Origin: JBNAGF01 sp049801055
Lineage (GTDB): Bacteria > Pseudomonadota > Alphaproteobacteria > Rhodobacterales > Rhodobacteraceae
Direction: 5' to 3'
Length of the DNA: 64,000 nt
Assembly: GCF_049801055.1 (NCBI RefSeq)
Contig: NZ_JBNAGF010000011.1
Location: forward strand, 62,001 to 126,000
The stretch's first letter is position 1; each line of letters begins with the position of its first letter. Of the stretch, positions 26,069 to 35,259 are shown one piece after another. Below the pieces are notes generated by a model. That model ran no database searches, had not been told where the DNA came from, and was given only the letters and a program-made list of their open reading frames with translations. A program made the position numbers and the translations under genes.

Positions 26069-26944
26069 TCAGCCTTGCGCGGCTTTGGCAACCTCGGCGG
26101 CAAAGTCTTCCTTTTCCACCTCAATGCCTTCACCAACTTCCAGACGGATGAAACCAGTGATCTCGGCGCCTGCGTCCTTGGCGGCCTGACCAACAGTCAC
26201 GTCGGGGTTCACGACGAAAGGCTGGCTCAGCAGAGTGGACTCAGCGATGAACTTCTTCATGCGGCCGACGATCATCTTTTCGATCACCTGCTCCGGCTTG
26301 CCGGATTCGCGGGCGATGTCCATCTGAACCTGCTTTTCCTTCTCGACGACTGCCGGATCCAGATCTGCTTCGGACAGAGCAGCTGGGTTCACAGCCGCAA
26401 TGTGCATCGCAACCTGCTTGCCCAGAGCTTCGTCGCCGCCTTTCAGAGCCACCAGGACGCCGATCTTGCCCATGCCGGACGTGGCGGCGTTGTGCACATA
26501 GGTCACAACGGTATCGCCCTCGATCGCGGCCATGCGGCGCACCGACATGTTCTCACCGATGGTGGCGATCTTGTCGGTCAGCGTGTCGGCAATGGACTTG
26601 CCGCCAAGATTGGCTGCCAGCAGACCGTCGACATCAGCAACGTTCAGGGCAGCCTTGGCGATGCCGCCAACCATTTCCTGGAAATCGGCGTTCTTGGCAA
26701 CAAAGTCGGTTTCCGAGTTCACTTCAACGGCGACGCCCTTGCCACCATCGACGACGACGGCCACAAGACCTTCGGCGGCGGTGCGGCCGGATTTCTTGGC
26801 GGCTTTGGCCAGACCCTTGGTACGCAACCAGTCAACGGCGGCATCCATGTCGCCGTCGGTTTCGGTCAGCGCCTTTTTGGCGTCCATCATACCTGCGCCG
26901 GTGGAGTCGCGCAGTTGCTTCACGAGTGCAGCGGTGATTGCCAT
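26069..26944 (-). CDS. tsf: translation elongation factor Ts
   Basis: Nucleotide exchange factor that regenerates EF-Tu-GTP. The length of 291 residues is usual. The N-terminal UBA-like module contains the signature LRDSTGAGMMDAKKAL (10-25), followed by the TDFVAKN motif (about 79-85) that contacts EF-Tu, and the two core domains follow. It lies 77 bp below rpsB on the same strand, the standard arrangement, and ends at a strong terminator. Nothing unusual is seen. Confidence 0.97.
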   Translation of the reverse strand: MAITAALVKQLRDSTGAGMMDAKKALTETDGDMDAAVDWLRTKGLAKAAKKSGRTAAEGLVAVVVDGGKGVAVEVNSETDFVAKNADFQEMVGGIAKAALNVADVDGLLAANLGGKSIADTLTDKIATIGENMSVRRMAAIEGDTVVTYVHNAATSGMGKIGVLVALKGGDEALGKQVAMHIAAVNPAALSEADLDPAVVEKEKQVQMDIARESGKPEQVIEKMIVGRMKKFIAESTLLSQPFVVNPDVTVGQAAKDAGAEITGFIRLEVGEGIEVEKEDFAAEVAKAAQG

Positions 26945-27021
26945 CTTTCGGCTCTCCTCAATTCAAATGCGTAGACGGGGCAGATGCGACCTGCCCCGCT
27001 GTCGTTTCCGTTCAGGACCGA

Positions 27022-27813
27022 TCAGGCTTCGGCCGGAGTTTCTGCCGCAGCTTCGCCTTCGGCGGCAACGGCTTCTTCAACCGGTGCTTCTTCCAGCTCG
27101 CCGAGATCCACACCGGCAGCGCCCAGCTGATCCGACATGCCGTCGAGTGCAGCACGAGCGGCCAGATCGCAATAGAGCGCGATGGCGCGGGCAGCGTCGT
27201 CATTGCCGGGGATGATGTAATCGACACCATCGGGCGAGCAGTTCGTGTCCACAACGGCCACGACCGGGATGCCCAGCTTGTTGGCTTCGGCAATCGCCAG
27301 CGCTTCTTTCTTGACGTCGATGACGAAAAGCAGGTCCGGGGTGCCGCCCATCTCGCGGATGCCGCCCAGCGAGGCCTGCAGTTTGCCCTGATCGCGTTCC
27401 ATGCCAAGACGTTCTTTCTTGGTCAGGCCTTCCGCGCCCGATTCCATAGCCTCATCGATCTGCTTGAGGCGGTTGATCGACTGGGAAACAGTTTTCCAGT
27501 TGGTCAGGGTGCCGCCGAGCCAGCGATGGTTCATGTAGTACTGCGCCGATTTCTCGGCAGCATCGGCAATCGGGGTCGATGCCTGACGCTTGGTGCCGAC
27601 GAACAGAACGCGGCCGCCTTTTGCGACGGTTTCACGAATCACGTTCAGCGCCTGATCGAGCAGCGGAACTGTCTGGGTCAGGTCGAGAATGTGGATGCCG
27701 TTGCGCGAGCCGTAGATATACGGACCCATGCGCGGGTTCCAGCGCTGGGTCTGGTGGCCAAAATGAACGCCTGCTTCAAGCAGCTGGCGCATGGAGAACT
27801 CAGGAAGAGCCAT
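27022..27813 (-). CDS. rpsB: 30S ribosomal protein S2
   Basis: Small-subunit ribosomal protein. It has the family's N-terminal LLEAGVHFGHQTQRWNPRM (residues 11-29) and the second signature PDLLFVIDVKKEALAIAEA. At 263 residues it is slightly long because of an Ala/Glu-rich C-terminal tail (VEEAVAAEGEAAAETPAEA), common in alphaproteobacteria. I start at the ATG at 27813 (MALPEFS), which has GGA upstream; the frame running to 27873 adds non-family residues. It is co-transcribed with tsf. Confidence 0.97.
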   Translation of the reverse strand: MALPEFSMRQLLEAGVHFGHQTQRWNPRMGPYIYGSRNGIHILDLTQTVPLLDQALNVIRETVAKGGRVLFVGTKRQASTPIADAAEKSAQYYMNHRWLGGTLTNWKTVSQSINRLKQIDEAMESGAEGLTKKERLGMERDQGKLQASLGGIREMGGTPDLLFVIDVKKEALAIAEANKLGIPVVAVVDTNCSPDGVDYIIPGNDDAARAIALYCDLAARAALDGMSDQLGAAGVDLGELEEAPVEEAVAAEGEAAAETPAEA

Positions 27814-27941
27814 GCTTTCGTTTCCTTTCCGGTTTTCGCCTCGGCAGGGGATCATCAGAAGCATATGCTCCAACCGGCGGTCTGATCGGGGATGTCTCCC
27901 CCGAACAGGCCAAACACCCTGCCTGCGGGTTTAATGGCGCG

Positions 27942-27970
27942 CGTATATGGCAGGTCGAGAGGGAACGCAA
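27942..27970 (-). promoter_or_regulatory. sigma-70-type promoter for rpsB-tsf
   Basis: On the minus strand TTGCGT (27970-27965) and TATACG (27947-27942) are separated by exactly 17 bases, about 130 bp upstream of the rpsB start. The match to the housekeeping consensus is good and the position suits a ribosomal operon with a leader. Confidence 0.55.
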
Positions 27971-28033
27971 GGGGGTTGCGCAATTGGTTTCGGAAAGCTC
28001 TTGTTGTTTCATTGTTCAGAGGATTGCCTGCGA

Positions 28034-29137
28034 ATGAAGACCGTTGCCAAGCCGTTTGCCCATCTATGCCTGTGCTTGGCAATCCCCGGCGGGGCGTTGG
28101 CCAGCGAAACGAAGTATCCGATCGCCGGCGAAACCACGTTTCGCTACTACGGGTGGTTCCATTTCGCCAATCAGTCGGTCGATGACGGTGTGGAAACCAC
28201 ATCGAACATCGTGGACGTGACCAACGCCAACACGAGATTCGGGTTCTTTATCGAAGGTGAAAGCCCCCTCTCCTTTCAGTTCGAAAGCGCGCTGGGGTTC
28301 CGGCAATCCCAAAAGACCAGTCAGACCAACACGCCTGATTTCTGGAACTGGGACAGGACATTCCTGCGGCAAGTGCAGATGATCTTTGATGACGGTTACG
28401 GCACGTTCCGGTTGGGACAGGGTAGCATGGCCACGGATGGTGCGGCCGAAAGCGATCTTGGAAGCACTGTCGTGGTCGCCAAGTCGACAATCCCGGAAAG
28501 CCACGGAGGGTTCTTTTTCCGCGATGCCGCCGGGGTTCTGACGGCGGTGAACATCGGCGCCGTGTTCTCCAACTTTGATGGCGGTCGGCGGTTGCGCGTC
28601 CGCTACGACACTCCTCGGTTCAACGGACTTTCGGTTGCCGTGGCCTATGGCAAGGAAGTGCTGAAATCCGGTGTTAACGATAGGTTCTATGACTTTGCGC
28701 TTCGCTATGACGCGGAAACCGGCGCATATCGGTTCAAGGCCGCCCTCGGGATGCACTGGGTCAACGCGCCGTCCCTGCCCACCGCCCGCGGGACGGTGGG
28801 ATCAGTTTCCCTGCTCCATTCCCCGACCGGTTTGAACCTGTCGCTGGCAGCCGGGAAGCAGCACGACACGGGCGCGGACTATGTCTATCTCAAGGGGGGC
28901 TGGAACGCCGATTTCTGGTCAGTTGGGCCGACCAAGCTGATTGCCGAAGGGTATTGGGGAGACGATCACCTGCGCCGCGGCTCCCGATCCCAAATGTGGG
29001 GGCTGGCCCTGTTGCAGGAATTTGAACAACAGAACCTCGAGGCCTATGCCGGGTATCGATTTTTCACCTATTCAGACCGTGCCGCCCAGTATCAGGATAT
29101 TGGCGCCTGGCAGATCGGTGCGCGCTGGCGATACTGA
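28034..29137 (+). CDS. porin-like outer-membrane beta-barrel protein
   Basis: A 367-residue exported protein. The signal peptide is about 24 residues, with cleavage expected after GGALA. The mature part is rich in alternating aromatic/polar strands, contains short turns such as YGTFRLGQGSMATDGA and ends in aromatic YRFFTYSDRA...ARWRY, with the C-terminal aromatic residue expected for outer-membrane barrel insertion. This resembles general diffusion porins of Rhodobacteraceae. The ATG at 28034 is preceded by weak sequence. It is divergent from rpsB and convergent with olsA; the solute is unknown. Confidence 0.8.
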   Translation: MKTVAKPFAHLCLCLAIPGGALASETKYPIAGETTFRYYGWFHFANQSVDDGVETTSNIVDVTNANTRFGFFIEGESPLSFQFESALGFRQSQKTSQTNTPDFWNWDRTFLRQVQMIFDDGYGTFRLGQGSMATDGAAESDLGSTVVVAKSTIPESHGGFFFRDAAGVLTAVNIGAVFSNFDGGRRLRVRYDTPRFNGLSVAVAYGKEVLKSGVNDRFYDFALRYDAETGAYRFKAALGMHWVNAPSLPTARGTVGSVSLLHSPTGLNLSLAAGKQHDTGADYVYLKGGWNADFWSVGPTKLIAEGYWGDDHLRRGSRSQMWGLALLQEFEQQNLEAYAGYRFFTYSDRAAQYQDIGAWQIGARWRY

Positions 29138-29140
29138 TCG

Positions 29141-29983
29141 TCAGGGTTTCTCGGGCGCGCTCAGAACCGGCTCGAGCCCGGCACGAACTGTTTTTTCCAT
29201 GTCAGCGGCCAGTTGTTTGCGGCCGGCATAATGCGCAACCCGGACAGGCGGGTGATAAATCAGTTCGACACGCCCCTGCCTGCGTGCGCCAAGCGTCTTG
29301 AGCAGGTGCGGGCCAAAATCCATGTCGCCCCACCAGCCATAGAACCGCGCTTCTTCCCCTTCGGGCGCATGATAGATCACCGTAACCGGCTGAATATGCA
29401 TGTCCGCCCGAAGCTCGTCGGCAAAGAAAGCGGCAAAAAGAGTCGGTTTGAACGGCAGAACCCTCAGCCCGTCCGTCGACGTCCCTTCGGGAAAGAACAG
29501 CAATTTGTGACCGGCATGCAAACGATCCTGAAACATCCGGGTTTGTTCTTTTGCCTGTCTTGGATCGCGGTCGATGAACACGGTCCCGGTGGCGCGGGCC
29601 AGCCATCCGATTCCCGGCCAATTCGCAACCTCTGACTTGGACACGAAATAGACGCGCTTCCGGGCATTGAGCGCAAAGATGTCCAGCCACGAGCTGTGAT
29701 TGGCCACTACCGCCCCCTGCGCCTTCATCAACTCGCCCGAGGAACTGAACGGGATGCCGAGAATCCGGAAGGCGTTGCGGCAGACAAACTGGGTGATGTA
29801 AGGCGTCATCGGTCGCCGCAGACCAAACAATGGCCGCTCGACGATGCGCACCAACAGCAAAACCAGAAGGCCGCCAAAAACCAACAGGGCCAGTGGCAGG
29901 CCGCGCAGGATCACCCGCAGCCATCCCGACGGCCCCAGTTTCAGCGGCGCGGCAGGTTCATCGCTTTCCCAAGTCGCATTCAT
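29141..29983 (-). CDS. olsA: 1-acyl-sn-glycerol-3-phosphate acyltransferase family, probable lyso-ornithine lipid O-acyltransferase
   Basis: Membrane-bound acyltransferase of 280 residues. A hydrophobic segment at about 25-50 precedes the catalytic NHSSWLD (HX4D motif, near residue 93) and the FPEGTS substrate-binding motif near 165. The gene starts 10 bp after the end of the OlsB-type gene. That pairing identifies it as the enzyme that adds the second acyl chain to lyso-ornithine lipid, rather than the general PlsC, although dual activity is possible. Product lipids would sit in the membranes as phosphate-free aminolipids. Confidence 0.83.
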   Translation of the reverse strand: MNATWESDEPAAPLKLGPSGWLRVILRGLPLALLVFGGLLVLLLVRIVERPLFGLRRPMTPYITQFVCRNAFRILGIPFSSSGELMKAQGAVVANHSSWLDIFALNARKRVYFVSKSEVANWPGIGWLARATGTVFIDRDPRQAKEQTRMFQDRLHAGHKLLFFPEGTSTDGLRVLPFKPTLFAAFFADELRADMHIQPVTVIYHAPEGEEARFYGWWGDMDFGPHLLKTLGARRQGRVELIYHPPVRVAHYAGRKQLAADMEKTVRAGLEPVLSAPEKP

Positions 29984-29993
29984 TTCGTCGCCT

Positions 29994-30746
29994 TTATTTC
30001 GTATATAGCCGCCTTTGGCGCTCGTTCATTCGTGCCGTGTCAAGGATCAGGCAAACGTCGGTGGTGTTAAAGGCGTGATCAATATAGGCGCCTTCGCCCA
30101 CGAAACCGCCAAGGCGCAGATAGGCCTTGATCAGGGCCGGAACCGCGAGCATGGCAGCCCGTCGATCCAACGCTTCGGCGGGCAACAGGTTCATGCTCTG
30201 GAAGACCGCGTCCTGCGCCCGCACCCTCAGATCCGGTGGCGCGAGATGGTTGTGGTGAAGCATTGACAGCGGCTGGGCCAGTGCCTGAACGTCCGTTCCG
30301 TGGAAACTGGCGACGCCAAATAGGATTTCAATTTCATGTTCGGCTACATAGCTGGCAAGCCCGTTCCACAGATGAAACATGGCGGTGCCGCCGCGGTAGT
30401 CCGCATGCAGGCAGGATCGGCCAAGTTCCAGCAGATTGCGGCCCGAAGCTTTCAGGATGCCGAGGTCGTATTCATCTTCGGAATAAAACTGACCCAGCGC
30501 AGCTGCCTTGTCGCCCCGCAGCAAACGATAGACGCCGACAACTTCGCTGGTGGTGTTGTCGATGGCCAGCATGTGATCGAAATGGGGGTCGAACCGGTCC
30601 CGTTCCAACTCTGCGTCGTGATCGACCAGTTCACCGCCGCCGCCCAGTTCACGAACAAAAACCTCATAGCGAAGCCGCTGCGCAGCCCGCAATTCGGCCT
30701 CGGTTTCGGCGATCTTGATGGTAAAGGACGGTCCCGTGTCTGGCAT
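29994..30746 (-). CDS. olsB: L-ornithine N(alpha)-acyltransferase (GNAT-related)
   Basis: A 250-residue acyltransferase that transfers a 3-hydroxyacyl group from acyl carrier protein to the alpha-amino group of ornithine, the first step of ornithine lipid synthesis. The family features are the N-terminal LRAAQRLRYEVFVRELGG, the D-x-FD-x-H-x-D segment (DRFDPHFDHMLAID), the VVGVYRLL strand, ELGRSCLHADYRGG and LFGVASFHGT. The downstream gene encodes the matching O-acyltransferase. Ornithine lipids often replace phospholipids under phosphate limitation; I do not see a clear Pho box in the short upstream gap. Confidence 0.86.
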   Translation of the reverse strand: MPDTGPSFTIKIAETEAELRAAQRLRYEVFVRELGGGGELVDHDAELERDRFDPHFDHMLAIDNTTSEVVGVYRLLRGDKAAALGQFYSEDEYDLGILKASGRNLLELGRSCLHADYRGGTAMFHLWNGLASYVAEHEIEILFGVASFHGTDVQALAQPLSMLHHNHLAPPDLRVRAQDAVFQSMNLLPAEALDRRAAMLAVPALIKAYLRLGGFVGEGAYIDHAFNTTDVCLILDTARMNERQRRLYTK

Positions 30747-30865
30747 TTCAGCCCCGGTCAGATGGAGGAGGAGTCAGCGGTCGGCGGCAAATACCGCGAA
30801 TTTGGCAACAATGGCAACCGCAACCGGCTCCGCAGGCACCGGTGTTAACCTTTCGTAAACCCCTT

Positions 30866-31048
30866 TCACGGATCAAAGACAGGCACCAGCGCAATTCTGG
30901 CGCCGTCAATCACCACTTTGCCCGCTTCGCGGAAATTCACGGTGATCTTGCCATCGATGTTTGACTGGACTTGTCCAAGGCCCCAGTCCGGATGGCCGGG
31001 ATGACGCACCAACATGCCCGGTGCAAGAATGGCATTGAGGTCGGACAT
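30866..31048 (-). CDS. DUF3553 family small protein
   Basis: A 60-residue protein that is almost entirely one DUF3553 module: MLVRHPGHPDWGLGQVQS followed by a KITVNF strand and the VVIDGARIALVPV strand. The WGLGQV motif resembles the beta-barrel modules (CarD/UvrD C-terminal-like) that contact nucleic acid or RNA polymerase, so an RNA-polymerase-related role is conceivable (inference). AGGG precedes the ATG. It is divergent from chpT. Function unknown. Confidence 0.8.
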   Translation of the reverse strand: MSDLNAILAPGMLVRHPGHPDWGLGQVQSNIDGKITVNFREAGKVVIDGARIALVPVFDP

Positions 31049-31101
31049 TGGCTTTCCCTTGTGATCAAGCCGTGGATCCGGCCCATTGAGGGAGGTAGCC
31101 C

Positions 31102-31698
31102 ATGGGCGAAAGCCACGTCAACCTAGCCGCATTGATCGGGTCACGAATCTGTCACGACCTGATCAGCCCGATCGGGGCGATCACAAACGGTCTCGAATTG
31201 CTCGACCTCTCCGGTTTGCTGCAAGGTCCCGAAATGAACCTGATCGCCGATAGCGTTGGCAATGCAGGTGCGCGTATCCGTTTCTTTCGAATAGCTTTCG
31301 GTGCTGCCAGCGAACAGGAACTCAGCCGGGCGGACGTGGTTTCGGTTCTTGACGACCTCACGCGCGGTGGACGTGTCCAGATGCTGTGGCAACTCGACGA
31401 AGACGCTATGCGCTCGGATGTCCGCATTGCGTTTCTTGCCCTGCTTTGTTGCGAAAACGCCTTGCCTATGGGCGGAGAGCTGACGGTCGCCCGACAAGCC
31501 GGGATCTGGACGATACAGGGCACCGGCCCAAAGCTGGCAATGGATCCAGCCCTGTGGGACCCTTTAGCCCAAGGACGATCACCCGATCAGATTACACCGT
31601 CTCAGGTTCAGTTTGCACTTCTTCCCGAAGCTGCATCCCAAAGCGGGCGGGTGGTGGCCACGGATTGCAGCACCGAGCGGCTTTGTATCCGGTTCTAA
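31102..31698 (+). CDS. chpT: histidine phosphotransferase ChpT
   Basis: Histidine phosphotransferase of the CckA-ChpT-CtrA relay that controls cell-cycle or motility genes in alphaproteobacteria. The N-terminal helix carries SRICHDLISPIGAITNGLELL-type sequence with phospho-acceptor His18, and the C-terminal half is a degenerate ATPase-like fold (FLALLCCENALPMGG) lacking ATP-binding motifs. At 198 residues the length is typical. GGAGG lies just upstream of the ATG. It is flanked by a divergent DUF3553 gene and convergent proA. In roseobacters this relay controls flagella and quorum-linked traits (known for the family). Confidence 0.9.
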   Translation: MGESHVNLAALIGSRICHDLISPIGAITNGLELLDLSGLLQGPEMNLIADSVGNAGARIRFFRIAFGAASEQELSRADVVSVLDDLTRGGRVQMLWQLDEDAMRSDVRIAFLALLCCENALPMGGELTVARQAGIWTIQGTGPKLAMDPALWDPLAQGRSPDQITPSQVQFALLPEAASQSGRVVATDCSTERLCIRF

Positions 31699-31762
31699 TC
31701 CGGTTACGCACGGTCTGCGCGGGTCAGATCCTTAGACGGAACGAAACCAGCCCTGACCGCGC

Positions 31763-33025
31763 TCAGCTTCGAACCGTGCCGTCACCGCGCACGAGATATT
31801 TGAAACTGGTCAGCTGAGCCGCCCCGACTGGGCCACGGGCATGCATTTTGCCGGTCGCAATACCGATTTCGGCACCCATCCCGAACTCACCGCCGTCGGC
31901 AAACTGGGTCGATGCGTTATGCATCAGGATCGCACTGTCGAGGCGCTCAAAAAAGCTTGCGGCCGCCGAAACGTCCTCCGTCAGAATGCAGTCGGTATGA
32001 CTGGACCCGTATTTGCGGATATGCGCGATCGCTTCGTCGATACCGGTCACCGGCTTTGCTGCGATGATGCTGTCGAGGAATTCCTTGCCCCAATCTTCAG
32101 TTGAGGCGGGAACAGTGCCGTCAATGGCCAGAGCACCCTCGGCATGCACTTCGACGCCCGCGGCCAGCAAAGCCTCGACAAGCGCCTTGCCGAGCGTTTC
32201 TGCGACATCCTTATGCACAAGCAGACATTCGGCTGCGCCGCAAATACCTGTGCGCCGTGTTTTTGCATTGAGCACCACGTCGAGCGCTTTTTGCAGATCT
32301 GCGCCCTTGTCCACATAGATATGAACGATGCCTTCAAGATGGGCAAAGACCGGCACCCGGGCCTCTCGCTGAACCAGCCCCACCAGACCCTTGCCGCCAC
32401 GCGGCACGATCACGTCGACCGTATCCGTCATGGTCAGCAGCTCCTGTACCGCAGCGCGATCGCGGGTGGGCACAAGCTGGATGGCATGTTCGGGCAGGTT
32501 CGCCGCCTCCAGCCCCTTGACCAGACAGGCATGGATCGCGCCGGACGAATGGAAGCTTTCCGAGCCACCGCGCAGGATCACCGCATTGCCCGACTTCAGG
32601 CAGAGCGCACCGGCATCGGCGGTTACATTGGGGCGACTTTCGTAGATAACGCCGATCACCCCGAGAGGCGTTCGCACGCGCTGAATGTTCAGCCCCGAAG
32701 GCATATCCCATTCAGCCAGAACCTCGCCGACCGGGTCGGCCTGATCCGCAACCGTCCGCAACCCGTCAACCATGCCCTGAATCCGGCTTTCATCCAGCAT
32801 GAGCCGGTCCATCATCGCCGGGCTCAACCCCTTGTTCCGACCGAATTCGAGATCCTTGGCATTGGCCTCGATAATGGCGTCCCGGTTGACCCAGACCGCC
32901 TCGGCCGCTGCTATCAGCGCGGCGTGCTTGCGTTCGGCACTGGCAAAGGCCAGCTCCTGCGCGGCGGATTTGGCCTGTTGGCCAAGTTCAGTCATGAGGG
33001 CGGGAATGTTGTCGACGTCTTTCAT
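31763..33025 (-). CDS. proA: gamma-glutamyl phosphate reductase
   Basis: NADPH-dependent reduction of gamma-glutamyl phosphate to glutamate semialdehyde, the second step of proline synthesis. The protein is 420 residues, an aldehyde-dehydrogenase fold. Visible motifs are YESRPNVTADAGALCLKSGN, VPRGGKGL and the catalytic Cys region RRTGICGAAECLLV. AGGAA precedes the ATG. It is the last gene of the obgE-proB-proA unit, 67 bp below proB, and ends convergent with chpT. Confidence 0.96.
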   Translation of the reverse strand: MKDVDNIPALMTELGQQAKSAAQELAFASAERKHAALIAAAEAVWVNRDAIIEANAKDLEFGRNKGLSPAMMDRLMLDESRIQGMVDGLRTVADQADPVGEVLAEWDMPSGLNIQRVRTPLGVIGVIYESRPNVTADAGALCLKSGNAVILRGGSESFHSSGAIHACLVKGLEAANLPEHAIQLVPTRDRAAVQELLTMTDTVDVIVPRGGKGLVGLVQREARVPVFAHLEGIVHIYVDKGADLQKALDVVLNAKTRRTGICGAAECLLVHKDVAETLGKALVEALLAAGVEVHAEGALAIDGTVPASTEDWGKEFLDSIIAAKPVTGIDEAIAHIRKYGSSHTDCILTEDVSAAASFFERLDSAILMHNASTQFADGGEFGMGAEIGIATGKMHARGPVGAAQLTSFKYLVRGDGTVRS

Positions 33026-33092
33026 AATCGTTGTTCCTGGATCGGCGGGTTTTGTCAGTGCGAACGTATCGTGACTTTAGCAAGGTCAGGCA

Positions 33093-34199
33093 TCAAAGCG
33101 CCATATCATCGCGATGGATGAGGGCAGCGCGGCCCGGGTAGCCGAGTGTCGGCTCAATCTCCGAAGAGTTCCGTCCCTTGATGGCATCGGCCTCGTACGC
33201 CGTATAGCGACTAAGCCCCTGCCCCAGTTTTCGGCCGTCTGGCGTTACGATGGCCACCGGGTCTCCGCGGCCGAACTCTCCGGCGACACCCGTAACCCCG
33301 GCAGGCAGCAGGCTCTTGCCATTTGTCAAAGCCCTTGCCGCGCCATTGTCGACGACAATCTCGCCCCGAGGTTTCATGGCCGAGATCCAGCGTTTACGCG
33401 CGGCTTGCGGATCAAGCGTTGCGGTGAACCATGTGCAATTGGCACCTTGTTCGAGGTTTTTCAAAGGGTTGAGCGGCGACCCTTCAGTGATTGCCATTGC
33501 GCAGCCACCGGAAGCCGCCATCTTTGCAGCCATCAACTTTGTCTTCATTCCGCCTTTGGACAGGCCCGACCCGGCATCGCCGGCCATGGCTTCAATCTCG
33601 GGTGTGATCTCGTTGATGACATCATACCGACGGGCGTTGGCATCTTCGTTCGGATTGGCGCTATAGAAGCCGTCGACATCCGAAAGCAGGATCAATTGAT
33701 CGGCCCCGACCGTCACAGCAATCTGGGCGGCCAGCCGGTCATTGTCACCATAGCGGATTTCGTCCGTTGCCACCGTGTCGTTTTCGTTCACGATAGGCAC
33801 GACGCCCAACCCAAGCAGAGTTTCCAGCGTGGCGCGAGAATTGAGGTATCGCCTGCGGTCCGAGCTGTCTTCCAGTGTCACAAGAACCTGTGCGGTGTTG
33901 ATCCCATGTGGCGCCAGCGCTTCTTCGTAGGCGCGCGCGAGGCGGATCTGCCCGACCGCTGCGGCGGCCTGCGACTGCTCTAACGGCAATGTGGTGTTCG
34001 CAAGGTCCAAAACCCCGCGCCCAAGGGCGATCGAGCCCGAAGACACAAGGATCACATCCGCGCCCTGCCCCTTGAGCCATGCGACATCAGCCGCCAGCGA
34101 ATGCAGCCACTCGGCCCTGAGTTGTCCGCTGTCCCGCTCAACCAGAAGCGCCGAGCCAATCTTGACGACGATGCGTTTTGCACCGGTCAGGGTTGCCAC
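33093..34199 (-). CDS. proB: glutamate 5-kinase
   Basis: Phosphorylates glutamate on the gamma-carboxylate, the first and feedback-regulated step of proline synthesis. The N-terminal amino-acid-kinase domain shows RIVVKIGSALLV, LVSSGSIALGR, VPIVNENDTVATDEIRYGDND and GMKTKLMAA. The C-terminal PUA domain (about 275-368) is present, as in the E. coli enzyme. Its start overlaps the end of obgE by 13 bases, so translation is coupled. Confidence 0.96.
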   Translation of the reverse strand: MATLTGAKRIVVKIGSALLVERDSGQLRAEWLHSLAADVAWLKGQGADVILVSSGSIALGRGVLDLANTTLPLEQSQAAAAVGQIRLARAYEEALAPHGINTAQVLVTLEDSSDRRRYLNSRATLETLLGLGVVPIVNENDTVATDEIRYGDNDRLAAQIAVTVGADQLILLSDVDGFYSANPNEDANARRYDVINEITPEIEAMAGDAGSGLSKGGMKTKLMAAKMAASGGCAMAITEGSPLNPLKNLEQGANCTWFTATLDPQAARKRWISAMKPRGEIVVDNGAARALTNGKSLLPAGVTGVAGEFGRGDPVAIVTPDGRKLGQGLSRYTAYEADAIKGRNSSEIEPTLGYPGRAALIHRDDMAL

Positions 34200-35221
34200 G
34201 GCTCGGCCTCCTCGGCGGGTTTCAGGCGCAGGCGGTCTTCGTCGATCTCGGCGCGAACGGCACGCAGAACCTCGGTCAGCCCTTCGCGAGACACCCCGGA
34301 CATCAAAAGAACCGGGCCACCGACCTCTGCTTCGAGGATTGCGCGGGCCTCTGCACGTTCTTCGTCGTCCAGTGCATCAATCTTGTTGAGCGCGGTGATC
34401 CGGGGCTTGTCGGCAAGATGGCCGCCATAGGCTTCCAGCTCGGCAATGATCGTGCGGTAGTCCTCGGCGACGGTTTCCGACGTTCCATCCACCAGATGCA
34501 GCAGCACCGAACAGCGTTCCACATGGCCAAGGAACCGATCCCCGATCCCGCGCCCTTCGTGAGCACCGGCGATCAGGCCGGGAATATCAGCGATCACGAA
34601 TTCGGCGTTGTCGACGCCAACAACACCCAAATTGGGATGAAGCGTCGTAAAGGGATAATCGGCAATTTTCGGGCGGGCGTTCGAGGTCGCCGCGAGAAAC
34701 GTGGACTTCCCGGCATTGGGCAACCCAAGAAGCCCGGCATCCGCGATCAGTTTCAATCGCAGCCAGATCGTCCTCTCCACGCCCTCCTGACCCGGATTGG
34801 CCCGGCGCGGCGCCTGGTTGGTCGACGTTTTGAAATGCAGGTTTCCAAACCCGCCATTGCCACCCTTGGCAAGCGCAACGCGTTCCCCAACTTCGGTCAG
34901 GTCTGCAAGTACCGTTTCCTCGTCTTCGTCCAGAACCTCGGTTCCGACAGGCACACGCAAAACGATATCGTCGCCGTCCTTGCCGGTGCGCTGCTGGCCC
35001 TTGCCGGGCTGACCGTTTTTGGCAAAGAAATGCTGCTGGTACCGGAAATCAATGAGGGTATTGAGACCCTCAACCGCCTCGACCCATACAGAACCGCCCT
35101 TGCCGCCGTCACCGCCGTCGGGGCCGCCATATTCAATGTATTTTTCACGTCGGAAACTGACGCAGCCGCTACCCCCCGCACCAGAGCGGATGTAGACCTT
35201 TGCAAGATCGAGAAATTTCAT
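34187..35221 (-). CDS. obgE: GTPase ObgE/CgtA
   Basis: Essential GTPase for late 50S assembly and stress signalling. The glycine-rich Obg domain occupies residues 1-158 (GGSGCVSFRREK, GGPDGGDGGKGGSVW). The G domain follows, with G1 GLPNAGKS at 166-173, G3 DIPGL, G4 NKID and G5 MSGVS. There is no long C-terminal OCT domain, so it is a 344-residue short form normal for alphaproteobacteria. GGGAG lies five bases before the ATG. It is downstream of rplU-rpmA, though with two unrelated genes inserted. Confidence 0.96.
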   Translation of the reverse strand: MKFLDLAKVYIRSGAGGSGCVSFRREKYIEYGGPDGGDGGKGGSVWVEAVEGLNTLIDFRYQQHFFAKNGQPGKGQQRTGKDGDDIVLRVPVGTEVLDEDEETVLADLTEVGERVALAKGGNGGFGNLHFKTSTNQAPRRANPGQEGVERTIWLRLKLIADAGLLGLPNAGKSTFLAATSNARPKIADYPFTTLHPNLGVVGVDNAEFVIADIPGLIAGAHEGRGIGDRFLGHVERCSVLLHLVDGTSETVAEDYRTIIAELEAYGGHLADKPRITALNKIDALDDEERAEARAILEAEVGGPVLLMSGVSREGLTEVLRAVRAEIDEDRLRLKPAEEAEPWQP

Positions 35222-35259
35222 GTCTGCTCCCTACTGCAAAGGCCCCGTCGGGCTCAAGC